NCBI GenBank assembly: GCA_003956705.1
Contig: QZCP01000523.1
Location: 6,618-70,617, forward strand
From: Brevipalpus yothersi
Lineage: Eukaryota > Arthropoda > Arachnida > Trombidiformes > Tenuipalpidae
Length of the DNA: 64,000 nt
Reading direction: 5' to 3'
In this document: piece after piece, positions 25,801-35,744 of the stretch
Position numbering within the stretch: position 1 is the first letter of the stretch
Layout of the letters: every line of letters starts with the position of its first letter
Notes under the pieces: model-generated
Seen by the model: the letters and a program-made list of their open reading frames with translations, nothing else
Database searches by the model: none
Told to the model about the DNA's origin: nothing
Made by a program: the position numbers and the translations under genes

Positions 25801-28800
25801 CTGGCTTTGAGCAGACACAGTTTGGATCTGATCCCAATTCACAAAGTTCCTTTAAAAGTTTGATGATAGCGGCAGTGGCTTCTGCTCGCAGACTGGGTTG
25901 ATGACGCATGAGTTCGTCCATTGCAGACCCGAGGTTAGATGCGGTATCCACCATTGGATCGTTACTTCGCCTTCTTCTCATCGCTGGTAAATATTCAGGA
26001 GAGAGAAGCAAGCGAAAAATTTTCTCAAAAGGCTTGTAGGGTATAAAAGCTTCAAGGCCTCTTGAATTGAGGCATAGAGCACTAAAAACATTCGGCAGAG
26101 CAGCAATTACTTCTCTGGTAGGAGGAATCTATAAAATAAAGAAGGTATGAAGGTGAGAGTTAAAATTTACATTCTTCTGGTATGAATTCAAGAATACCTC
26201 TTTGACTAGAAGGGCGTGTAAAACTACGTCGGTAAGTCCACTTTCTTGAAGTGATGAGAGAAGTGATGGCTCTTGAAAGACATAAACCGTAACAATATCA
26301 GTCGCCAGCATGAAGAGAGCTGATCCGTAATACTCTGAATTACTAATAATATGACGTAAACATTTTGGAAGAGGTCCATCCATCAGATGTCTTATGCTAT
26401 CCGAAAATGCGGAGTCTTGGATGACTTTTTTCAGAAAATTCAACAGAGATTTTATAACAGCTGCCCGTTGAGAGTATATCTGCGGCTCCCTTGCACTTGA
26501 TGTGGCTGGAGAAGTAGATTGTCCGATAAAGCTATTAGATGTTGAAGCTACCGGTGGCAAATTGTCATTGGAAGAGTTATCCACTTCCATAGGGGAAGAA
26601 GCGCTTCGCACACTAGGATTCACATCACCATTGCTGTTACTCTCACCTGAAATACTGATGGAAGCGTTCATCGACGAACCATTAGATGGAGGAGAAGGTG
26701 CTGAGATGGCTGTATCGCTGATCGCAACATCTTGAAACTCACGACGCTGAGCTCCGGGAAGCTCAATCTCGAATGGCTGCTCTTTTCGACAGATATCGAT
26801 TTCGTACTCAAGTCTATTGATGAAGATGTTGAGACCACCATGGTTTTGAAAGGCAGTCATATCGAGATTGGTGATTAGGTCCATCACTCTTACAGCGCGA
26901 GTTACGAAAGTGATGTGCTCTGGATGATTTCCTTTCCAACTGATAACTTTAAGCAGAGACTCTATCATACCACAGGAAACAAGAGCTTCTCCACCACTCT
27001 CATAACTTGCAAAATGATACAGGAATGAGAACAACGGGGTGACAAAGGTCAGGGGAAATGATGTAGTTTCACCATTGATAAGAGCTTGGATGCAACTTCG
27101 CACGAGAGTTGGTAAAAAACCATGATAGGATGATGCTCCGGTAACATCCACTATGGTGTTTAATTTGTTGGTATGATCCAACTGAATCACAGATGTAAGT
27201 GTCCGTAGTGCGGCAGCTTTTATTTCTAAGAGCTTAGAGTCCTTTATCTCTAGAACATCCACCAACTCTTCGATGAAACCATTATACAAAATATTACTGG
27301 AATTATCAAACATGGCCAATGTGTTGCAATAGGTTATTATTGAGAGTGCTTGCAAGCGTGTTTGAACACACTGAAGACGCTTCTGATAGTTGGAGAAATT
27401 GTGAGCCAATCTCAGATGAGTGAAGAGAAGCATTTGTTTTTCTTTAGGCACAGGATGAGTTTCAAGCAATTCTTCCATGATTTGAGCTAAACTTTTGTCC
27501 TTGATCTGATCCACGTTCTCAATATGAATCACATTTAAGGTGCTCGGCAATGATTTCTTATTAGAAATATTGACTGATGATGATGATGATGATGGTGGTG
27601 AAGTGGAAGCAATCAAGTTAGCCCCACCGATGGTTTCATCACAATAGTATTCAAAGTGCAACGTTGTGGCACTCGAGGGGAACGATGAAACTTTGAGATC
27701 TCTACAACACTCGGCTAGTCCGAAACCGTTTTCTTTGCCACCCCAACTCTATTGAAAACAAAAAAAGATGTTACAGAATGAATGTAAAAAGTTGAAGTCA
27801 TCGACAATGATGATCTTCGAAAAACTTCGAATAACATGCCGATGTGCCAACCATGTTTTTGATATAGCATCATAAAAATTCGACGGAGACAGATATAGTT
27901 TTGTCAACGTCGCAGTACATAAATGCCAAGTGAAGAATGAGAAAATTCTTCCAAGGAAAGAAGTTTACCTCAGCCAAGTAATTGAGCCTTGTGAGTAGGG
28001 CCCTCCGACGATCCGAATTCAAACGAGTAATGGAATTAGATCTTTTGCTGAAGACGTACAAAAGGTTGAGAACTGCCAGAACGATTTGCATATCGGTTGA
28101 TGAGAGTAGAGTAGTGAGATGCTACACAAGAGAAAAGTTACAATGAGTGTTGATTCAAAGATAAGTGAGAGATTTGTTTACCTCCATAGAATCGTATGCA
28201 TGTTTGGAGAAACTGTGTTCGATTAGCTGTGATGTAAATACAATTACAGAAATACATAGTTCCTTCTACAAAAAAGAATGAATGATAAAGATTAGTGGTG
28301 AAGCCTCTTCGAATAAAGAAATCAAAGGTCAAATAACGAATCCTATCCTTACCAAGTTGTTCTCGGGTAAATCTACCGGCAATGTCCATTGGCTCTCACT
28401 TTCCTTGTGACAACATCTTTCAAGTATGGAATCGAGTAAATCTAGAACATCTACCCAATGATGAAGTTCACTCTGGTGGAAATGAGTAAAGATTAGAGAA
28501 ATAGAAACCGGCTAGCTGGTTGAGAAATGAGAGTGCTTACTTTGCCATAATTCCATGATGTTATGCTTCTGAGGAGCTCAGGAAGCTCCTTTTCACTGCA
28601 GGCTTTTATTCTGTCAATCAAGGTTTTACAATCCGGAGGCTGTATTAAAAGACAACAAGATGGCTTCAGAGTGAGAAGAGCACATCGGCTAGTAGATAAA
28701 GATACGATCAAATTGAAAGTGAGGATAAGTTCTCTCAGGGAAAATAAGAGTGATTCATGTCCGTTCATATGTCTGAACTGACTGAACTCTGATTCGATTT

Positions 28801-29030
28801 GACCCATGCTCAGTCAGATAATACTGGGTACTACTGTTGAAGGTTTACACTTCATCTGTTGATGCTTTGATCGAAGGACAGATGAAGCATCTTTCATTAT
28901 CATCAAGGATGATTATTATGATAATTAATCAAAATAAATAACTGTTTTAATCAATCAGAAAGGGGTATATCGGCGAGATACTCACAACTTCCGTGGAACT
29001 TTTCTTAAGCTTAGATCTGTCGATCTTCAT
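13828..29030 (-). CDS. HUWE1: HUWE1 orthologue, giant HECT-domain E3 ubiquitin ligase
   Basis: Nineteen coding exons in phase: 29030-28986, 28639-28541, 28472-28353, 28265-28182, 28121-27969, 27748-26198, 26128-25565, 25492-25316, 25253-24379, 24158-24036, 23977-20469, 20341-19409, 19141-18683, 18617-18399, 18339-17818, 17732-17351, 17060-14661, 14590-13994 and 13930-13828. They encode 4304 aa (human 4374). The start MKIDRSKLKK mirrors human MKVDRTKLKK. In order: DUF908/DUF913 armadillo region (NLLYVFSKRSN, LAESWGGKENGFGLAECC, LPAMRRRRS), UBA about 1415-1455 (LTQLVDMGFQRELAMEAL), UIM (EEDQVLRAIYMSL), WWE about 1690-1760, long acidic Asp/Glu tracts, ubiquitin-binding motifs (DPSFLAALPENIRQEV, SPEFLAALPPNIQEEV), and a C-terminal HECT domain. 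The catalytic Cys4271 (PSAHTCFNQLDLP) is 33 residues from the end, as in human. It ubiquitinates many substrates (p53, MCL1, MYC and histones in mammals). Least certain: the exon 16 donor (AG|GTCCGT). Confidence 0.97.
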
Positions 29031-29173
29031 TGTTTTGAGATCGATTTAATGATCAAATGAATAATTGACTATTGTATATTTGTATGTTATGAGTACAAAT
29101 AGATCGAAAATACAGCATCAGAACCAGAATCACAAAAACCGTCAGCGACAAAACGAGCTATACACGCCTGAAT

Positions 29174-29186
29174 CCGCCATCTTGGA
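29174..29186 (-). promoter_or_regulatory. YY1/Pho-like element in the HUWE1 promoter
   Basis: On the minus strand this reads TCCAAGATGGCGG, matching the YY1 core AAGATGGCGG. It lies 144 bp upstream of the HUWE1 ATG and points in the direction of transcription, as YY1 elements often do near start sites. Binding is inferred from motif and position only. Confidence 0.4.
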
Positions 29187-30638
29187 ACACTAAGTCAGCA
29201 GGCAACGGTTATAAACAACCCTGATTCCGCAGTAATGAGATGAAGAATTAAATCACTTTTCAACACAGGTGTCAAGCCCTAAGTCTATCCAATCCATTGA
29301 AACCATCCACCGGAATCGAAATATCAATTAAACCAATCCAATCAATTGTCAAATGAATTTAAGGCCCAAGCCAAAACACCAACACAATTCACACTTTTTC
29401 ACTTTATACAATGAAAACAAGCTTACAATAGTAATTCAATGAATTTTAGCCAAAACATGATTCCCAAGAAAAGTGCAGAGAGCCATCTAGGAAATTAGGG
29501 CGGAAGTCCGATTGTTGAGTCTGATTAAGCTCCATCTATTGTTCAACCATAATTTTATCGAGAATTCGATAAATTTCGGGACTATTCGAGTTTTACCATT
29601 AGAACAATCAGCAATTTAGGTGATCATGGACTGAATATTTGAGAGTGAATATTTGTAAAGGATTTTTTGAAAATTATTCATATTTTGTAATCTTGAGGGT
29701 TTTCCTGATTTTCATCGACTTCCTGTCGACATTGAGAGAATTTTTCACTCATGAACGATTGGTGCATAGAGGTGATAGACATGACTAAAATTTTATAAAA
29801 TGAGAAAAAATCATGAAAAAAAACATAAAAAAATTCTCTTTGACGTGATGGAAAAAATAGAAAATCTCAAACTTTGAAGGATTTTCCCAAATAAAGTGCA
29901 TAAATGTGTGGTCGGATGCTTGAATTATTTCGTAATTCTGGTGAAATTTTCTAGGAATGGAGCATTTTCGAGATCAGCTCGAAGATGGAGCCTGTACATT
30001 TTCAATTTTTCGAGTTCTAGGAATAAGAATATCCTTTCGAGAGGCTGAGAGACAGAGAGTGCAAAAAAATTACATCATACATCTTGCGTGATACAGGATG
30101 CTTATCCGCCCAACAGTTGATTGGTGTGATGATGATGATCATCATCATCCGAAAGAGTGAATATAAGCTTATCATCATCATTTTCTGATCGCAAATGGAA
30201 GCAGCTGAAGTCTCCTACTTCATTGATCTCGAACAGATTATTGAGTTTCTAACAGCTCTCTTTCCTCCAATATTGTCAAGACAAATCTTTCCCTCACGAT
30301 TCCAAATACAGCCTATAAATTTTTTCGACAACAAGCTCACGCAAATATCAATCTGATTACCTGGAGCTTACCTCACCTCTGTTCCTCTGTTCCTATGTTG
30401 TGAAACATTTCGAGCCCATTCAACTATATGATGTATGATCACCTATTCGTTCAGTAAGCTCGCCTATTGCATTATTTAAATTTCAAATCATAACTTGATC
30501 AATAGGTTGACAGTAAAATCCCGAGGCTCAAATTTTGATGAAGAATAAGCATATTTTAATGGTAAAAAATTACATTTGTTTCGGAAAAAAATTAGCAGAA
30601 AATAAATCGACATTATGAGTGTTATACAGCGGCTGATA
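29187..30638. other. Intergenic between HUWE1 and the rough-like gene
   Basis: AT-rich. Holds HUWE1 upstream sequence and the 3' flank of the homeobox gene. A perfect 22 bp palindrome of GAT/ATC triplets is at 30128-30149. No coding content was recognised. Confidence 0.55.
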
Positions 30639-32742
30639 TCATGAAAATTCAGATTTAACTGAATTTGTAAGAGTATTAGATTTTGAAATTGAATCAGTAT
30701 TCCTTCTTGTCTGGCCATCTTTTCCATTACAACAGAAATTTCGGTCCTGCTTCGAAAAATTCAAGCCATCATTCATATCCATTGGTTCGGCCATCATCTC
30801 AGCATTCGAGCCATTGTATCTAATGAGAATGAGAAAAGTATAACAATCAAATATGATTGTGTGCAGGTGGATCTTGGTGAATCAATTCCTTTTTCGTAAT
30901 TTGCTTACCTGTACTGTTGCTCGAGAATTGCTTTTTCAATTCTCTTGTCCTTAGCTCTTCGATTTTGAAACCAAATTTTGATCTGATTTTCGGTCAATTC
31001 GAGGAGATAAGCTAACTGGAAGCGTTTACTTCGACTGATATATTCAGTCATATGATATTCCATCTCTAATCGGAGAGTTTGTTCATGTGTAAAAGTAGTT
31101 CGCTGCCGACGAGGTCCTCGTGTTTTGGGTCTAACATGATACAAGGACTGAGGTGATGGAATGAGATATTTCCACAATGGACCTATAAATCAAGAGATTC
31201 TTCCATTTAGAATAGTATGAAAAATTCATTGGACCAGAGTATATATCATAGAAATAGGCTGAGATTGAAATCTCAATAAATCCTGACGAGTCTAGCTGAT
31301 CATATATTCTAATGAGCTGATCTAATTGTATATACATGTAGTCATGATTACTTTCGGGGACACATTCTATGAAAGATAGGTAATGAATAACAAAGTTAAG
31401 ATTCGAAAATCGGAAGCAAAGTAACACTTGGTCAGCATAATCGCTGAACCGAGAGTCCATCAGTGAAGCTGTTTGTCTGGCGAAGTGATTAAACAAATCA
31501 TTTTCAAAGCCAATCCCGTTATGTGGATGAAAAACTGGAGCTGATCATCGGAAGTTGAATCACTCAAACATAAGGTAAGCAGACCTAGTCAACCCTTATT
31601 CTAAATCCGGTTAACATGAAGCACCAAGGGAAGAATAGAGATCAAGAGTTTTTCCATATCATAATGTGATGATCCCTGTAATTTGTTCTTTTGTATCGTT
31701 TTGTGAACACGCACAAAGATTACTCTAAAGAACACTTCTCATGCGTATCAGTAACGTTGCCACGAGCGGAAATACGGGCTTACTTGTGGCCACTAATCGG
31801 TCATCCAGTTTCTCATGCCCCACTTACTTTCAGCCCTAGGGCATTGTGAATCCTTCAGTTTCTAGCTGTCTAGAATTTCCGCTCAAAATTGAAGTGGTTC
31901 CACTGGGATAAATTAGTGAACAGTTATGGCTTTCATTCATTAGCATCTATCACCAATGACTAGATTCACAACTTGGGATCTTAAGTAAGTGTCAAATGCT
32001 ACAAATCATTCCGAAGGATGATGCAAACATTTTCCAAGCAAATTATCGAAGATAATTTGAGAACTTTTTTGATAGAAAAATTTTGAATGCTAGTAAAAAG
32101 CAGTAAATTTACTCACTTGATCGGAGATGTTCATTTCGAGACAAAAGTGCGTTGATATTAGAGTTTGTTAATGATTGAAACAAATGATTGACTGATTCTG
32201 AGGATTGAGTAAGAGACATCATTTGGCTCTCCAAATTATTGGCTCTTTTCAGTGAACATATTCTCTCAACAATATTAGCGGTGTCAAAAAATGGCTGTTT
32301 ATCCAGAAAACGCGATTGACTATAGCTTTGTTGAGTTAAGCAATAGGAAGACGCATGCTGGGCTGTGGGAAAAGATTACAATTATTCTGTTAGGTAAGAA
32401 TTATGATCAAGATTCAAAAATATTCGAGAAAAAATTTCAGATGAACATTGATAATTTAGAACAAATTATTCATGGCATACCATTTTTTGTTGCTGAAATT
32501 TCTTTAGTTTCTTGAGTTTTGGCAACATTTTCACTTAAACCGAGAAGCTGTTGTATCGCGAATGAATTTTTTGGAATTTTTGTATTAACATCTTCTTTAC
32601 AAATCCTTGTGGAAGCCATAAGTGATGGTGAGAACGATTGATCCGGTGATGTGGATGGAAGAGAATTTGATGTAGGTGATGAAGAATACAAAACATTAGA
32701 GCTATTCGTTGAGCTTGAAGGAGAGAGCTGGTTAGAACTCAT
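30639..32742 (-). CDS. ro: rough-like homeodomain transcription factor
   Basis: Five-exon model: 32742-32481, 32242-32117, 31540-31352, 31182-30909 and 30819-30639 (343 aa). Exons 1, 4 and 5 are firm. The exon 2 acceptor and the exon 3 limits are chosen by phase and are weaker. The homeodomain (about 217-276) begins RRQRTTFTHEQTLRLEMEYH, continues YISRSKRFQLAYLLELTENQ and ends IKIWFQNRRAKDKRIEKA. This nearly reproduces Drosophila Rough, including YISRS, NQIKIWFQNRRAKDKRIEKA and a following QxYR. Position 50 is Gln. Residues 60-69 (SFAIQQLLGL) form an eh1-like motif, which recruits Groucho-type corepressors. The N-terminus is Ser/Thr/Pro-rich and PLWKYLIPSP precedes the homeodomain. Rough patterns photoreceptors in flies. 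Its role in a non-insect arthropod is unknown. It acts in the nucleus as a DNA-binding regulator. Confidence 0.82.
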
Positions 32743-33753
32743 ATTCGATTGTAGTAGGAAGAATTCACACTTTTTATCCAAAAAACATTACTGAGATCAT
32801 CAAATTCTCTTAGCAAATTTTTATACTTTTTTCAAAACTGCACAGAATGAATACACTTTCGAAATAGCTTTGATACAAGCTTTGAAACACTTTCATATTC
32901 TTCTATGTACTCGAGTTTGGCCCATCACTCTACATGCTGCGAAGTTTGCCCGAATTTTCTTTCCTAGGCTCCACCTTTGGAGGGGTTTGCGCTGCTTTTG
33001 ATTGGCCCTCCTATTGAAAAGGTAGTATTTTGGGAAGACATACTCTGCTGACAATACACCTCTCTCACGGATGGTCACATTGATAGATGTTTCGAGTGAA
33101 GAGAAAAATCCAGATGATATTAACCAATATTCTGATTGCTTATATCATTTATTTCTATTGAATCTTTATTGTAAACAACAGCTTCGATCACGATTGGAAT
33201 TTTTATTCGCAAATGCCTAGCCGTGTGTATTTTGTTGATCACTATCGTTTGAAGAAGAAGTCAGATTGAGTTGATCCTAATTATTTCAATTGCGCTCGAA
33301 AAGCTAGTCATAATTCTGACTATTGCCTCACAAATTCTCGAAAACCCAAAAAATTATGAAAGACTTGCTATTTGAATATTAAAGCTGATTACTAACTTTC
33401 TAGATTGCGATTTGATTTTTGGTCATCAGATGTAGATTTCGAAGATCTTTGGATGACTCGTCTTCATGGCTCATTCTTCCTCAATTTTAAATCACTATGA
33501 GAAAAATCTTATGAGCTCGATTTCGACAATATTCCAAGAGAATTTTTTTATGCTGATGGAAAATTTTGAATCTACACTAGAAGATTTGCTAGACCAAAAA
33601 TGTCATTGTTTAGGTATTATGGATAGGAAAAGAGATGATAAAGAAACAAAAGTAGTGGAGGAGAGCAGCAATTTCTCTTGCGTGCACTTAGTGCCCAATA
33701 ATTTCAGTGGAGATGAAATGTTGTTGGGATGTTGATGGAGATGAGACAGATAA

Positions 33754-33756
<3 letters not shown>
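32743..33756. other. Upstream region of the rough-like gene
   Basis: Contains a slightly GC-richer patch with an ATTGG (inverse CCAAT) at about 33000-33005, which would suit the promoter of the minus-strand homeobox gene. A plus-strand ORF at 33466-33735 (89 aa, helical-looking, beginning MAHSSSILNHYEKNLMSS) ends just before a GA tract and is not recognised. It could be a first exon (possible donor GTATTA near 33615), but I have no support for a gene. Confidence 0.4.

Positions 33757-33812
<56 letters not shown>
33757..33812. repeat. (GA)n microsatellite
   Basis: Uninterrupted GA tract of about 56 bp. It generates a spurious Ser/Leu-repeat reading frame on the opposite strand. Confidence 0.97.
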
Positions 33813-33816
<4 letters not shown>

Positions 33817-34065
33817 GCGGAGAAGACTTTCCATTCTCTCTCACACACAAAGTTCTAGAGAACTATAGAAAAGGATCGAATCTGTGCTTGTGAAACTATT
33901 CCTGAGAACAAAATCATCTGTTGGAGTATCATTATCCACGAGCAATTGCAAGTGAGTGAATACCTTTAATATTATCTTTCCTTGATTGCGTTTAGATCAT
34001 CATTTAAATGCTAAGTTCCCCTAGAAATCATCTCTCTCAGCTTCTCTCTCTCTTTCTCTCTTTCT

Positions 34066-34212
34066 CTAGAAAGATATTAACTAGCAAACAGGCCACCAAG
34101 CATTCGGTTGCAATGATCTGAAACAACAGATCTGCTAGTCCTGTCAACGCATCGATGGCTTTGCCCTCTATTCTAAAGCGCCTGGCTAAACTCCCACCGG
34201 AAGAGGCTTGTC
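34066..34212 (-). pseudogene. Decayed P5CR-like exon fragment
   Basis: A minus-strand open segment contains EGKAIDALTGLADLLFQII followed by ATECLVACLLVN. P5CR enzymes have a stretch of the form EEKLIDAVTGLSGSGPAY followed by a helix such as FQIIEALADGG. The fragment matches both halves (IDALTGL and FQII) but lacks the SGSGPAY segment between them. It ends in a CT-rich run with no donor site. It lies 400 bp upstream of, and opposite to, the intact P5CR homologue at 34614. The similarity was judged by eye, so a chance frame is not excluded. Confidence 0.3.
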
Positions 34213-34613
34213 CACAATACAATATTTTGCTTTGATTGGCATCATATTTATATGTATCAGTGATGCCCTCAAATGAGCCACAAACGCAACCTCTTCACAG
34301 ATAAATGATGATAATTTGCTCCAAAAACTCAACATATTGTTCAAGTTATGGTAGAATCATGTATACTCACACATATACAGGTATCTCTAACAATGAAAAC
34401 ATCAACTGATTATTCGAAAACTCATTGTTAGGTTTTTTCCTTCTAGCAACAATGTCCATCCAATTCTCGATAGGAGCCATTATCAATTGTATTGATTTCT
34501 TTCTTTCTTGCTGAAATTAGTCCATCTGAGGATTCGTTTAAAGAAATTAATCAGTGCTATTAATTAAGTTACTGGTACTATTGATACTAATAGTATTAAT
34601 TTATCATATCATC

Positions 34614-35744
34614 ATGGATCCTAGTCAGATGCCACCCCCTGATCAAGCACCGGAAGGAGAAGCTCCACAAGAAGCTGTGCCTGGATCGGCTGCAGGTGAA
34701 GCACCTATGGAAGGGGCTGCAATGCCACCAGGTAGTCAGCCTGGTGAGGCGGCTGCTGGTGAAATGGCTCCTGATATGGGTGCTGAAATGGCTGAGGCGC
34801 CCATGGATCAGCCACCTCCTGAAATGCAGAAAAAAAGTCGCCATCGACCATCAAGAGGTAAAATGGATCTGACCAATGCAAGGATAGGCTTCATCGGTGC
34901 TGGTCGAATATGTGATGCTATTATTGAAGGCCTAACGGGATTTGGAAACATTAAGCCTGAACAAATTTATGTTGCTTCGCCAGGCTCAAAAAAGAAAGCC
35001 AAATTAGAGAACTACAAAAGTTCCAAGATGAACGTTAGTAAGCGGCCTTTCGATATCTTCGCCAAGTGTGCCTGTGACATTATTTTCCTGTGTTTTCATG
35101 GTAATGTGATCAAAGATTGTCTAAGAGACCCCGATAATCCTCGAGCTTTTTTGACCAACTTTATTCCAAGACAAAAGAACAAAATGTATGTTCTATCACT
35201 GGTCTCCGGATGTTCAGTGGACCAAATTAAAGCCAGCCTATTGAACCCCGAGTATCCTGAAAAATATCAGATAAAATTCCATCGAATCATGATTAATGTT
35301 GCTTGTGCTTACGGTCTGGGATTGTGTGCTGTTGATACAGATCCGGATTCTAAATTATCAGAAATTGTTCGATCTCTTCTATCTCGAATTGCCAAGTTAG
35401 AACATGTGGTTGGTGATCAAATAGATGCAGCCTGTGCTACAGCCGGCTATGGATTGGCCTTTTCGTACCACTTTATCGATGCCCTGGCCATGGCAGCCAC
35501 CAAAATAGGTTTGGATCGAGCGATGGCAATAAAGTTTGCCGCCAAAACTGCCCAAGCTAGTGGACAAACACTAATCGAATCTGGCTTACCTCCTGACCAA
35601 ATGAAAGATGTTCTAATAGCTCCTGGTGGTGCTGCAATCGAAGGAATACATGCCCTCGAAAAGACAGAATTCAATTCCGCTATTTCCACAGCTATTGAGG
35701 CAACTTATGCCAAACTTCAAGTGCTAGCTGGTGGAGCAGCCTAA
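34614..35744 (+). CDS. Intronless, divergent pyrroline-5-carboxylate reductase homologue
   Basis: Single exon, 376 aa, ATG at 34614. Residues 1-83 are a low-complexity Pro/Ala/Glu/Met-rich extension absent from ordinary P5CR (about 280-320 aa). A Rossmann nucleotide-binding start follows (RIGFIGAGRICDAIIEGL, 90-107), then the family's overall layout through to DQMKDVLIAPGGAAIEGIHA (328-347) and a final helix IEATYAKLQ. P5CR reduces pyrroline-5-carboxylate to proline with NAD(P)H. Several substrate-site motifs are altered: VMPNTP became IMINVA (225-230), TGLSGSGPAY became CATAGYGLAF (274-283), and SPGGTT became APGGAA (336-341). The cofactor fold is kept while substrate residues are lost, so this may be a pseudoenzyme or have a new substrate. 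Lack of introns among intron-rich neighbours suggests a retrocopy. An ATTAAA at 35829-35834 could serve as poly(A) signal. Confidence 0.85.
   Translation: MDPSQMPPPDQAPEGEAPQEAVPGSAAGEAPMEGAAMPPGSQPGEAAAGEMAPDMGAEMAEAPMDQPPPEMQKKSRHRPSRGKMDLTNARIGFIGAGRICDAIIEGLTGFGNIKPEQIYVASPGSKKKAKLENYKSSKMNVSKRPFDIFAKCACDIIFLCFHGNVIKDCLRDPDNPRAFLTNFIPRQKNKMYVLSLVSGCSVDQIKASLLNPEYPEKYQIKFHRIMINVACAYGLGLCAVDTDPDSKLSEIVRSLLSRIAKLEHVVGDQIDAACATAGYGLAFSYHFIDALAMAATKIGLDRAMAIKFAAKTAQASGQTLIESGLPPDQMKDVLIAPGGAAIEGIHALEKTEFNSAISTAIEATYAKLQVLAGGAA

Noticed and set aside
31131..31496. 121 aa minus-strand ORF upstream of the homeobox
   Set aside because: It reads through an intron into the homeobox exon in the wrong frame; only its upstream part is kept, as a tentative exon of the rough-like gene.
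33603..33848. Ser/Leu-rich minus-strand ORF
   Set aside because: Produced by the GA microsatellite at 33757-33812; no other support.
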